DNA of 6,957 bases from an uncultured Bacteroidales bacterium (GCA_947175585.1 CAMWNL010000085.1:1-6957), one strand, 5' to 3'; counted from the stretch's first letter, positions 1-6,788 are shown. A program made the numbers and translations. The notes: generated by a model not told the origin, from the sequence alone.

Positions 1-492
1 GAAGTAAACATTATTGTGGCCGTGGCTCCTGACCTTGCCATTGGCCGTGGCGGCGACCTGCTGTTCCATGTCAGCGCCGATCTCCGCCGATTCAAAGAGC
101 TGACCATGGGTCATCCGATTATCATGGGCCGGAAGACCTTTGAATCCCTACCCAAAGGCGCACTGCCTGGCCGACGCAATGTGGTTGTGTCACGCAACAG
201 CGAGTATTCCGCTCCCGGAGCCGAAGTTGTTGGCTCGATTGAGGATGCTGTCAGTCTATGTCATGAAGCCGATAAAGTCTTCATCATCGGAGGGGCTCAG
301 ATCTACCGCCAAGCCCTTGATCTTGCCGACCGTCTCCTCCTCACTCGCTTCGACCGCTCTCTCCCCGACGCTGACTGCATCTTTCAAGAGATATCGCCTG
401 ACAACTGGCAATCTGACTATTGTTCCCCATGGGTTTCAGATGAAAAATCCGGTGTAGCATATCGCTTCGAAAACCTGTCACGATTGTCTTAA
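1..492 (+). CDS. folA: Dihydrofolate reductase (5'-truncated by window edge)
   Basis: This enzyme reduces 7,8-dihydrofolate to tetrahydrofolate with NADPH in the cytoplasm, supporting thymidylate, purine and glycine synthesis. The frame is open from base 1 (EVNIIVAVAPDLAIGR...), and aligning it by eye to E. coli FolA puts the first visible residue at about E. coli position 1. Only one to three codons are therefore missing, and the GTG at 16 is an internal valine, not the start. Visible family features, numbered from the first visible residue, are the substrate-binding Asp27 in SADLRRFK, the NADPH-binding segment IIMGRKTFESLP (40-51), LPGRRNVVVSR (55-65), IIGGAQIY (95-102) and LLLTRFD near the C-terminus. 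The length of 163 visible residues is normal. The position matching E. coli Trp22 is Phe (DLLFHVS) and Pro25 is Ser. The gene converges with the transporter gene to its right. A thymidylate synthase gene often lies upstream of folA but would be outside the window. Confidence 0.95.
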   Translation, partial: EVNIIVAVAPDLAIGRGGDLLFHVSADLRRFKELTMGHPIIMGRKTFESLPKGALPGRRNVVVSRNSEYSAPGAEVVGSIEDAVSLCHEADKVFIIGGAQIYRQALDLADRLLLTRFDRSLPDADCIFQEISPDNWQSDYCSPWVSDEKSGVAYRFENLSRLS

Positions 493-536
493 GCCTATGT
501 CTTGCACTGTCTGTTGTCAGTGTACGGCGCGACTGA

Positions 537-1688
537 TCACTTGGTTGAAACCGGGTATTTCTTGTAAAGCAGGAATAAGGCAATCGAACCGATGAGCGCA
601 AACGGAACTCCCACAAGCGCCGGTGACGCGTAACCGAATCCCTGATTAATAGCGAGTCCGCCAAGAGATGCTGAAAGAGCATTTGACACATTGAAGGCAA
701 TCTGAATACCGGCACCGCCAAGCATCTCACCTCCCTTTGCATATCGCACTATAAGATATTGGAGAGGGCCGCCTATCCCAAAAAGACACGCCGGGGCAAT
801 GAACGCAAATATTACCGACGGTATTTTGTAACCGGCACACAGGTAGAGCGCAGGCATTATTATCACAAGTGACGCCGCGACAATCGCAGTGACGAGAGAG
901 GCCGAATAACGGTCTGATAATTTTCCGGTGACGCTATTGCCGACCACCATGCCAAAACCGACCACTACCATAATCCACGTCATAGCCGACTGTGAGAAAT
1001 GTGTCACCTGTGTCATCATCGGAGCTATGTAGCTCAACCAACAGTACACGGATGCCTGTCCGAAGAACACACCGGCATACACAAGCCACGGGCCCGGTTT
1101 TGAAAGAAAGTGAAACTGTCCTTTTATACCGGTATCGGGCAACGCCGGAAGTGCAGGGACGTAACTCTTAATTGCGATAAGACCGACCAACGCACAAGCA
1201 GACACGACGATAAACGCCACCCGCCAGTCAATCGCGTTTGACAGAAATGTAGCCAATGGTACACCCACCATGTTTGCCACAGTCATACCGCCTAACACTA
1301 TTGCTACAGATCCGGCCTTACGACCTTCTGGAGCAATCTTCTCAGCCACAATCGCGGCCGCTCCGAAGAATGCTCCGTGGGGAAGTCCAGATATAAATCG
1401 AGACACAAGCATGGTCAGGTAACCCGGTGAAGCAGCCGTGCAGACATTGCCGATCAAAATTACTGACACAAGCAGCAACAACAACTTTTTCAGCGGCCAT
1501 TTACGCAACAGCACCAGACTCGGAGCACCCACGGCTACACCGGCTGAATAAGCCGTGATGAAATGTCCGGCTTTTACTACAGATATACCTAAACTGTGAG
1601 CTACATCTTCGAGTATTCCCATCATTCCAAACTCGGTAATTCCGAGGCTGAATGTGACGATGGCGATTGCAATGAGACTTTTCTTCAT
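537..1688 (-). CDS. araJ: AraJ-type MFS efflux transporter (DHA1 family)
   Basis: This is an inner-membrane major facilitator of about 12 helices, expected to export small molecules by proton antiport. Its 383 residues match the family length. The resemblance to E. coli AraJ, judged from memory, runs along the whole protein: FSLGITEFGMMGIL (13-26), GHFITAYSAGVAVGAP (41-56), SRFISGLPHGAFFGAAAIV (96-114), GGMTVANMVGVPLATFLS (133-150), FHFLSKPGPWLVYAGVFFG (192-210), and AKGGEMLGGAGIQIAFN (317-333). A basic loop after TM2 (LRKWPLKK, 61-68) fits MFS motif A. The ATG at 1688 is chosen because MKKSLIAIAIVTFSLG gives a basic N-terminus leading directly into TM1; no clear Shine-Dalgarno precedes it. 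It is the last gene of the minus-strand cluster, 62 bp after the thioredoxin-like gene, with an inverted repeat in that gap. Despite the AraJ name the substrate is unknown; related members export sugars, nucleosides or drugs. The family call is firm and the specificity is not. Confidence 0.88.
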   Translation of the reverse strand: MKKSLIAIAIVTFSLGITEFGMMGILEDVAHSLGISVVKAGHFITAYSAGVAVGAPSLVLLRKWPLKKLLLLLVSVILIGNVCTAASPGYLTMLVSRFISGLPHGAFFGAAAIVAEKIAPEGRKAGSVAIVLGGMTVANMVGVPLATFLSNAIDWRVAFIVVSACALVGLIAIKSYVPALPALPDTGIKGQFHFLSKPGPWLVYAGVFFGQASVYCWLSYIAPMMTQVTHFSQSAMTWIMVVVGFGMVVGNSVTGKLSDRYSASLVTAIVAASLVIIMPALYLCAGYKIPSVIFAFIAPACLFGIGGPLQYLIVRYAKGGEMLGGAGIQIAFNVSNALSASLGGLAINQGFGYASPALVGVPFALIGSIALFLLYKKYPVSTK

Positions 1689-1704
1689 GAATTTATAACT
1701 GTTT

Positions 1705-1735
1705 CAATCTTTAAAACATGTTTTTACAAAGATTG
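1705..1735. repeat. Inverted repeat upstream of araJ (possible operator or RNA hairpin)
   Basis: An 8-bp perfect inverted repeat, CAATCTTT (1705-1712) and AAAGATTG (1728-1735), surrounds a 15-bp centre that contains a second palindrome, AAAACATGTTTT (1713-1724). It lies in the 62-bp gap between the thioredoxin-like gene and araJ, ending 16 bp before the araJ start codon. Read on the minus strand it could fold as an RNA stem of 8 pairs plus a G-U pair. No T-run follows, so it does not look like an intrinsic terminator. The sequence AATCTTTG on the minus strand is one base short of the Bacteroidetes -7 element TAnnTTTG, so a separate araJ promoter with an operator is possible but not shown. The AT-rich context makes chance palindromes more likely than in coding DNA. 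Confidence 0.45.
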
Positions 1736-1750
1736 TTTCATGATCTTTAT

Positions 1751-2602
1751 CTACGGGACGGAATGATGGGGAGGTTTTGAAATCACAATGCCACGGCTGT
1801 CAATTATCAGGACTGTGGGAGTGGAGCGGAGGTCATACAACTCATCGTCTTCAAAATCATCGCTGACCGGACGCCCGACTATCCAGCCGGCCGGCATAGT
1901 CGCAGCATGCTGCGCCCAAAGTCCGTCCTGTTCGCCATAGGGACTGATCATTATGACACCCGTATCTCCGAGATCGGCAGACATAAGTCGCTCTTCAAGC
2001 TCGGCACAGACGTGGCAATCGGGATCATAGAATACAAGTATATTTTCAGGATGACGTTTCAAGGCCTCGCTTAATGTCGACCGGTGACCTTCGCGGTCGA
2101 CATATTCAAAATCGGTCGAGGGGCGGCCTACACGGTTAAGCATAGCCATGCGTTTTGCGTCGGCAATGCGAAGCATATCAGTGTTGCCAAGTTTTCCGTC
2201 GGCAATGAGCCGGTCGGCCAACGCGAGATAGGTCTCATCATCAGCAACCTGTGACTCCGGATCAAACAGATAACTCCGGGAAATATCGGCAATCTTTCCA
2301 TAAGCAGTCATGTCAACAGACGCGGCGTCAAGCATCGAGCCGATAGCTTTAGATGCCGGTAGACTGTCAAGAAGATTTACAACGCTGTAAAAATTGGCGG
2401 CAGACTGTTCCAAAAACTCATCGTCACAGGTGAAAGTCGTATCCCGCCAATCCATCGAATCCCAAAAATGATCAGCCACATAAACCGCGCGCTCGGTCGG
2501 TGTACGTAAACTGTCAGGGACAACAGGCAAGGCCATATCACGCGCCACAACAAGCACCATCGTCAATATATACGATGCCAATACAACAATCAGTTTTTTC
2601 AT
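1751..2602 (-). CDS. Periplasmic thioredoxin-fold protein, DUF5106/TlpA-like
   Basis: This is a predicted extracytoplasmic thiol-disulfide protein of 283 residues. The N-terminus MKKLIVVLASYILTMVLVVA is a signal peptide or uncleaved anchor, with no lipobox cysteine. Residues about 27-155 are a helical region resembling the DUF5106 region that precedes thioredoxin domains in many Bacteroidota proteins. The thioredoxin-like domain occupies about 157-283: the entry strand PSTDFEYVDREGHRSTL, then ILVFYDPDCHVCAELEERL with the CxxC pair Cys196/Cys199, and the cis-proline loop RSTPTVLIID with Pro262. The CHVC spacing supports redox activity, but whether it reduces, oxidises or isomerises cannot be read from sequence. 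One further cysteine, Cys59, lies in the N-terminal region. The gene starts 3 bp after the glycerate kinase stop codon, so the two are almost certainly co-transcribed. The ATG at 2602 is the natural start because it supplies the MKK signal sequence. The DUF5106 assignment is from memory of the family and is moderately certain. Confidence 0.8.
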   Translation of the reverse strand: MKKLIVVLASYILTMVLVVARDMALPVVPDSLRTPTERAVYVADHFWDSMDWRDTTFTCDDEFLEQSAANFYSVVNLLDSLPASKAIGSMLDAASVDMTAYGKIADISRSYLFDPESQVADDETYLALADRLIADGKLGNTDMLRIADAKRMAMLNRVGRPSTDFEYVDREGHRSTLSEALKRHPENILVFYDPDCHVCAELEERLMSADLGDTGVIMISPYGEQDGLWAQHAATMPAGWIVGRPVSDDFEDDELYDLRSTPTVLIIDSRGIVISKPPHHSVP

Positions 2603-2605
2603 AAT

Positions 2606-3754
2606 TCAAGATCGATAATTAAACAGACTTATCACCTGAGGAACGATATCAGATAAGTTACGAGCAGCATTTTCAGGATTAAGCGCATCGGCCAGTGATA
2701 TCGGACCGGGCTGGATTGAGAATATAGCGGCAAATCCTGCAGCATTTAATTCGGGAGAGTATTCGACCGACCCACCGAGAGCGACCACGGGGATAGACTG
2801 TCGCCTGGCAGCCACCAGAACTCCGTAAGGAGTCTTTCCCATCACGGTCTGGTTGTCGATGCGACCCTCACCGGTAATAATAAGGTCGGCTCCGGCAATG
2901 CGATTGTCAAAGTCGACGGCTTCGAGTACCATATCAATTCCGGGCATGAGGCGTGCGCCGAGCAAAGCATAAAAAGCTCCACCGAGACCTCCGGCGGCAC
3001 CGGCTCCCGGATAATCAGCTACATTTTTACCTGTCTCGGTCTTAATCACCGCAGCATAATTGACCATGCCGGCCTCAAGTCTGCCGGCCATATCATCGTC
3101 GGCGCCCTTCTGGTGAGAGAATACGTGAGTGGCGCCACGAGGACCGCACATCGGGTTATCAACATCACAGGCGACGGTTATCGCAGCGTCTTTAAGCAGA
3201 GGATTAAGCCGTGACAGATCTATTCGCGCCACTTTCGCCAAGTCTTCTCCGCAGCCATTACCGGTTATCAGACAACCGTCCGCGTCATAAAATTCGGCTC
3301 CGAGAGCGGTCATCATGCCAAGTCCGCCGTCGTTAGTCGCACTGCCTCCGATCCCGATCAATATACTCCGGCAACCACGAGCCAGGGCGTCAACAATCAT
3401 TTGGCCGGTGCCAAAAGTCGATGTCAACAAAGGGTTACGCTCATCAGCAGTAAGCAAGGGCAGTCCGCTCGCCTGAGCCATCTCCATGATGGCCGTCTTA
3501 CCATCGGCAGACACACCGTAACGCGCCACTACCGGTCGCATCAAGGGGTCACAAACAGTCACTTCAACACTCTTACCGCCCCAAGCAGCAATGAGGGCGT
3601 CGACAGTGCCCTCACCTCCGTCGCCAAGCGGAATCTTAGTTACCTCGCACTTCTCCGGCAGAGAATCTGCAATGGCTCTCGCACAAACATCAGCGAAACA
3701 TTGTGAGCTGATTGACCCTTTAAAAGAATCAGCAGCAATGACTATTTTTTTCAT
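2606..3754 (-). CDS. garK: Glycerate 2-kinase (GarK/GlxK family)
   Basis: This cytoplasmic kinase phosphorylates D-glycerate with ATP to 2-phosphoglycerate, feeding lower glycolysis. Its 382 residues match the GarK/GlxK family. Visible conserved blocks are the N-terminal VIAADSFKGSISS (5-17), PLGDGGEGTVDAL (42-54), NPLLTSTFGTGQMI (107-120), the glycine-rich GIGGSATNDGGLGMM (134-148), VACDVDNPMCGPRGA (194-208), AGAAGGLGGAFYALLGARL (251-269), and ITGEGRIDNQTVMGKTPYGV (293-312). All key glycine and acidic motifs are intact, so the enzyme should be active. GarK and GlxK paralogues cannot be told apart here, and the symbol denotes the family. The start at 3754 gives MKKIVIAADSFKGS, where the family begins. 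An exact TAnnTTTG -7 element lies 19 bp before the start codon, implying a short leader. It is the first gene of the minus-strand cluster. No other glycerate or glyoxylate gene is nearby, so the glycerate source is unknown. Confidence 0.93.
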   Translation of the reverse strand: MKKIVIAADSFKGSISSQCFADVCARAIADSLPEKCEVTKIPLGDGGEGTVDALIAAWGGKSVEVTVCDPLMRPVVARYGVSADGKTAIMEMAQASGLPLLTADERNPLLTSTFGTGQMIVDALARGCRSILIGIGGSATNDGGLGMMTALGAEFYDADGCLITGNGCGEDLAKVARIDLSRLNPLLKDAAITVACDVDNPMCGPRGATHVFSHQKGADDDMAGRLEAGMVNYAAVIKTETGKNVADYPGAGAAGGLGGAFYALLGARLMPGIDMVLEAVDFDNRIAGADLIITGEGRIDNQTVMGKTPYGVLVAARRQSIPVVALGGSVEYSPELNAAGFAAIFSIQPGPISLADALNPENAARNLSDIVPQVISLFNYRS

Positions 3755-3773
3755 ATCAGCGCTATAAGAAGTG

Positions 3774-3781
3774 CAAAAATA
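3774..3781 (-). promoter_or_regulatory. Candidate -7 promoter element for the glycerate kinase cluster
   Basis: On the minus strand the sequence TATTTTTG matches the Bacteroidetes primary sigma -7 consensus TAnnTTTG exactly, 19 bp before the glycerate kinase ATG. No convincing TTTG -33 element was found at the expected distance. Transcription would start within a few bases and give a leader of roughly 10-15 nt. AT-rich sequence raises the chance of a random match. Confidence 0.5.
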
Positions 3782-3827
3782 GTAAAAATTATTGTTGACA
3801 TGGGTATAGTATTAGAATTAAAAGCTA

Positions 3828-3835
3828 TAATTTTG
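3828..3835 (+). promoter_or_regulatory. Candidate -7 promoter element for the lipoprotein gene
   Basis: TAATTTTG matches the Bacteroidetes -7 consensus TAnnTTTG exactly and ends 17 bp before the lipoprotein ATG. No clear -33 TTTG lies about 20 bp upstream; the nearest candidate, TTGTTGACA at 3792-3800, is too far away. The implied leader is very short. With the oppositely oriented element at 3774-3781 it forms a divergent pair with 46 bp between them. Confidence 0.5.
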
Positions 3836-3852
3836 TAGCAAAGAAAGTCTTT

Positions 3853-5913
3853 ATGAATAATCGACGATTTACATATATGCACATACTTGTGGCAGCCGTT
3901 CTCGCGGCACTTGTCACGGCATGTGCCAGCATAGGGCGTCCGCAGGGAGGTCCACGCGACGAAACTCCCCCTAAGTTCGTGCGTTCAAATCCATATCCGG
4001 GACAGACAAAATTCGACGGGAACAAGATACATCTGACATTTGACGAGAATATCCAGCTTGACGACGCATTCAACAAAGTCGTGGTCTCTCCGGTCCAGAC
4101 TCAGCCACCGGCCATCAGTTCAAACGGAAAAGGAATAACGGTAGAACTGCGAGACACCATATTGCCAAACACGACATACTCAATTGACTTCGGTGATGCA
4201 ATCAAAGACCTGAACGAAGGAAATATCCTCGACGGTTTTGCACTTGATTTTGCTACCGGTGACACGATTGACACACTGCGCATATCGGGACTGTTGCTTG
4301 AAGCGCGCACTCTCGAACCGGCGCAGGGAATGCTTGTCGGGGTTCACTCAAATCTTGATGACTCGGCGATAACCACCCTGCCCTTTGACCGCATCGCCAG
4401 AACCAATCAATCAGGTCAATTCACAATACGCAACCTGAAGCCCGGAACCTATCGCGTCTATGCACTCAACGATATGAACCGCGATTACAAATGGGACCGG
4501 TCGGAAGACATAGCATTCTATGACTTCACAGTGGCACCAAGCGTAGAGAACATTGAAGTCTGTGACACATTCCTGCGCGAAGACGGCACAGATTCTCTGG
4601 TTTCTCATCCAGGCATCAAATATTTGCCTAATGACGTGCTGCTGACATGGTTTAACGAAGGCTACAGTCCCCAATATCTCAAGGATTACGGTCGACCCGA
4701 ACGCCGCAAAGTCACCTTTAATTTCGCAGCCGAATCAGATACGCTGCCTGAGATCACGATAGCAGACGGACGTTTCGCCGGGCGTCATATTGACGATTGG
4801 GCTCTCGCAGAAGTCAACGCCACGCGTGACTCACTGATATATTGGATCCGTGATACAGCAGTAATCAGCACAGATTCACTAAGGCTGTCGGTCAAATATC
4901 TCAAAACAGACACCAGCGATAATTTAAGCTGGCAGACTGACACACTGCGTTTCTTCTTCCGCGACCCCAAACCATCCAAAAAGAAAAACAAAAAAGATGA
5001 AGAAGAAGCCGACACGGTGATAACAGACGCATACGGTGTGCCTCAACCGAAAGAATTCCTGAACTTCACAGCATCGTCAGGAACCCTGAATGTCTACTCT
5101 CCGCTCACGTTCAAGTCAGATCAACCGATAGACACAATTATCGAGTCGGCGGTAAGACTTGAAATGCTGGTCGACACTGTCTGGGAAAGCGTTGAGATCG
5201 AACCTCTGAGGCCTGACTCGCTTCAGCCTCTGCTGAAACGCAATCTAACGGTGGAATGGACTCCGGGAGCAAAATACAGAGTGGTGGTCGACTCAGCATC
5301 AGTCACCGGAATATATGGAGTCTGGAACAAACCTATATCACAGGAATTCAGTATAAAAGCGCTTGAGGAGTATTCCAACCTGATCTTCAACGTGACCGGT
5401 ATCGAAGCTGACTCAACCGGGATTATGCCACAAGCCTATGTCGAACTGCTCGGATCTGACGACAAGGCGCAGCGAATTGTGCCGGTCGTAGACGGCCGTG
5501 CCGAATTCAAATATCTGGACCCATCAGTCTATTACGCCCGACTGTTTATTGACACTAACAACAATGGCAAATGGGACACCGGAAATATGGGGTCACGTAC
5601 ACAACCAGAAGAAGTCTACTACTACAGTAAGAAACTCCAGTTAAAGAAGAACTGGGATGTAGAACAGACATGGGACATATATGAATTAGCCCTTGACGCT
5701 CAGAAACCGCTTGCAATCAAGAAAAACAAGCCCAAAGCGAAGAAAGGCGAACGCCTGAATAACGAAGAAGATGAAGAATATGATGAATTCGGAAATCCCA
5801 TCGACGGCAACAACCTATATGACAGGAACGACCGGAATAATCTGAATAATCGACGTCCAAATTCCTCAAACGCAAATTTTGGTGCGGTAAATCAGCTGAG
5901 GTCACTTCGTTAG
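3853..5913 (+). CDS. Ig-like domain (SbsA/Big_5-type) lipoprotein
   Basis: This large envelope lipoprotein of 686 residues belongs to a conserved Bacteroidota family of unknown function. The signal peptide MNNRRFTYMHILVAAVLAAL ends in the lipobox VTAC with Cys24. The residues after the cysteine (ASIGRPQGG) lack the acidic surface-export signature, suggesting that it faces the periplasm. Residues about 38-136 (PPKFVRSNPYPGQTKFDG... LTFDENIQL) form an SbsA-type Ig-like domain. A beta-rich carboxypeptidase-regulatory-like module follows (about 142-235), containing LKPGTYRVYALNDMNRDYKWD. A second, similar segment lies near 548-590 (LFIDTNNNGKWDTGNM). A charged linker KPSKKKNKKDEEEAD (373-387) separates the halves. 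The tail from about 621 is low complexity: lysine-rich, then acidic, then Asn/Arg-rich. Family members have been annotated only as Ig-like proteins; no enzyme motif is visible, and a structural or binding role is inference. The ATG at 3853 is preferred over Met9 because it supplies the basic n-region and sits just after a -7 element. Confidence 0.87.
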   Translation: MNNRRFTYMHILVAAVLAALVTACASIGRPQGGPRDETPPKFVRSNPYPGQTKFDGNKIHLTFDENIQLDDAFNKVVVSPVQTQPPAISSNGKGITVELRDTILPNTTYSIDFGDAIKDLNEGNILDGFALDFATGDTIDTLRISGLLLEARTLEPAQGMLVGVHSNLDDSAITTLPFDRIARTNQSGQFTIRNLKPGTYRVYALNDMNRDYKWDRSEDIAFYDFTVAPSVENIEVCDTFLREDGTDSLVSHPGIKYLPNDVLLTWFNEGYSPQYLKDYGRPERRKVTFNFAAESDTLPEITIADGRFAGRHIDDWALAEVNATRDSLIYWIRDTAVISTDSLRLSVKYLKTDTSDNLSWQTDTLRFFFRDPKPSKKKNKKDEEEADTVITDAYGVPQPKEFLNFTASSGTLNVYSPLTFKSDQPIDTIIESAVRLEMLVDTVWESVEIEPLRPDSLQPLLKRNLTVEWTPGAKYRVVVDSASVTGIYGVWNKPISQEFSIKALEEYSNLIFNVTGIEADSTGIMPQAYVELLGSDDKAQRIVPVVDGRAEFKYLDPSVYYARLFIDTNNNGKWDTGNMGSRTQPEEVYYYSKKLQLKKNWDVEQTWDIYELALDAQKPLAIKKNKPKAKKGERLNNEEDEEYDEFGNPIDGNNLYDRNDRNNLNNRRPNSSNANFGAVNQLRSLR

Positions 5914-5920
5914 CATCGCC

Positions 5921-5941
5921 GGACGCACCGGGGGTGCGTCC
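5921..5941. repeat. Perfect GC-rich hairpin, possible dispersed palindromic (REP-like) element
   Basis: GGACGCACC (5921-5929) and GGTGCGTCC (5933-5941) form a perfect 9-bp inverted repeat around a GGG loop, 7 bp after the lipoprotein stop codon. The sequence continues CTACAATCAACAG with no T-run, so it is not a classical intrinsic terminator, though it could stabilise the 3' end of the lipoprotein message. Its high GC content contrasts with the AT-rich gap that follows. Similar short GC-rich palindromes ending in CCCTAC are, as I recall, scattered in intergenic sites of some bacterial genomes, but copy number cannot be judged from one window. Confidence 0.6.
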
Positions 5942-5988
5942 CTACAATCAACAGATAAATTAATGCAAAATTAATATAACACAAAGAA

Positions 5989-6705
5989 ATGAAATATGTA
6001 ATCTTAGCAGCCGGCTTAGGCTCACGCTTCGCCAAGAACGGCGAAAAGAAACCGAAACCACTCGTAGAAATCGAAGGACAGCCAATGATCGGCCGTCTTA
6101 TCGACATCCTGATGAAACACGGAGGCGAACAGATCAACATCGTCGCCAACAGCCGCATGACCGAGCTGGTCGAGTATCTGGAAGACCTTAAAGCCAAAGG
6201 CTATCCTCTGGTCGTACGCCCGATTATTTCAGACAACTCATATTACAGCCTTTCTGAAGCAGCAGAAGGTGTGACCGGCAGATTTATCGCTATGACTGTC
6301 GACACAATATTCCCCGACAAAGAATTTGCAGAGTATGTGAAGAAGTCAGAGGAGATGGCTGACGATGCAGTGCTGATGGGTCTTACCCGTTTTGTCGATG
6401 ACGAAAGCCCTCTCTACGCTCGTCTGGGCGAGAACGGTGAGGTAATTGACTATCGTTATGGTGGAGAGCCATACGCAGAAGGCACAATAGTCTCTGCCGG
6501 TCTCTATGCTCTCAACGATAAGGCAATGAAGACTGTGGCCGAACGTGAGGGCTATCCGGAATCATTGAGTGATTTCCAACGTATCTTAGCTGCGGAAACT
6601 GATATTAAGGTTGTACCGTTTGAGTTTTCGAAGGCTATGGACGTTGATTGTCTCCATGACCAGAAGGTAGCCGAAGAATTTCTAAAGGAAATCAACGGTA
6701 AATAA
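5989..6705 (+). CDS. NTP-transferase-fold nucleotidyltransferase (LicC/MobA-like)
   Basis: This is a predicted cytoplasmic enzyme that transfers a nucleotide from an NTP to a sugar-1-phosphate or an alcohol phosphate, releasing pyrophosphate. At 238 residues it holds only the Rossmann-like catalytic domain, without the left-handed beta-helix of GlmU-type enzymes. The N-terminal signature is complete: ILAAGLGSRF (5-14) binds the nucleotide, and KKPKPLVEIEGQPMI (20-34) supplies the catalytic lysine region. SDNSYYSLSEA (81-91) fits the base or substrate loop. Asp105 in AMTVDTIFP and the DVD motif at 218-220 are candidate metal ligands. It begins 75 bp after the lipoprotein, in a gap holding a hairpin and AT-rich DNA, so co-transcription is possible but uncertain. 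A-rich sequence precedes the ATG and there is no Shine-Dalgarno. A strong terminator lies 30 bp after the stop codon. Substrate candidates include phosphocholine-like (LicC), hexose or heptose phosphates; the sequence alone does not decide. No kinase, aminotransferase or glycan gene is present in the window to help. Confidence 0.85.
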   Translation: MKYVILAAGLGSRFAKNGEKKPKPLVEIEGQPMIGRLIDILMKHGGEQINIVANSRMTELVEYLEDLKAKGYPLVVRPIISDNSYYSLSEAAEGVTGRFIAMTVDTIFPDKEFAEYVKKSEEMADDAVLMGLTRFVDDESPLYARLGENGEVIDYRYGGEPYAEGTIVSAGLYALNDKAMKTVAEREGYPESLSDFQRILAAETDIKVVPFEFSKAMDVDCLHDQKVAEEFLKEINGK

Positions 6706-6735
6706 TCCCACCCGAAATAACGCATTTTTCCCTTC

Positions 6736-6774
6736 AGGCAATGTCAGATCATATTTGGCATTGCCTTATTTTTA
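6736..6774 (+). terminator. Rho-independent terminator after the nucleotidyltransferase gene
   Basis: The arms 6736-6749 (AGGCAATGTCAGAT) and 6753-6766 (ATTTGGCATTGCCT) pair over 14 positions with two G-U wobbles and a three-base CAT loop. The T-rich tail TATTTTTAT follows at once. It lies 30 bp after the nucleotidyltransferase stop codon and is oriented to end that transcript. The opposite side lacks an A-run, so it should act mainly on the plus strand. Confidence 0.88.
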
Positions 6775-6788
6775 TGCCATGTGAAATG

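Noticed and set aside
16..18. GTG at 16 as the dihydrofolate reductase start
   Set aside because: The frame is open to base 1 and the preceding residues EVNII match the family's first beta strand, so the gene starts outside the window.
503..524. Weak hairpin TGCACTG/CAGTGTA between the convergent folA and araJ genes as a terminator
   Set aside because: Only seven pairs including a G-U wobble, an 8-base loop and no T-run on either strand; too weak to call.
3825..4076. Minus-strand open frame of 83 codons overlapping the lipoprotein start
   Set aside because: A shadow of the lipoprotein gene: no recognisable domain, and it overlaps a clear signal peptide and Ig-like domain on the other strand.
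5874..5881. AAATTTTG as a -7 promoter element for the nucleotidyltransferase
   Set aside because: One mismatch to TAnnTTTG, inside the lipoprotein coding region and over 100 bp from the start codon.
5957..5975. Direct repeat AAATTAAT (5957-5964 and 5968-5975) as a binding site upstream of the nucleotidyltransferase
   Set aside because: Eight bases of pure A and T in an AT-rich gap; easily chance, and no -7 element is associated with it.
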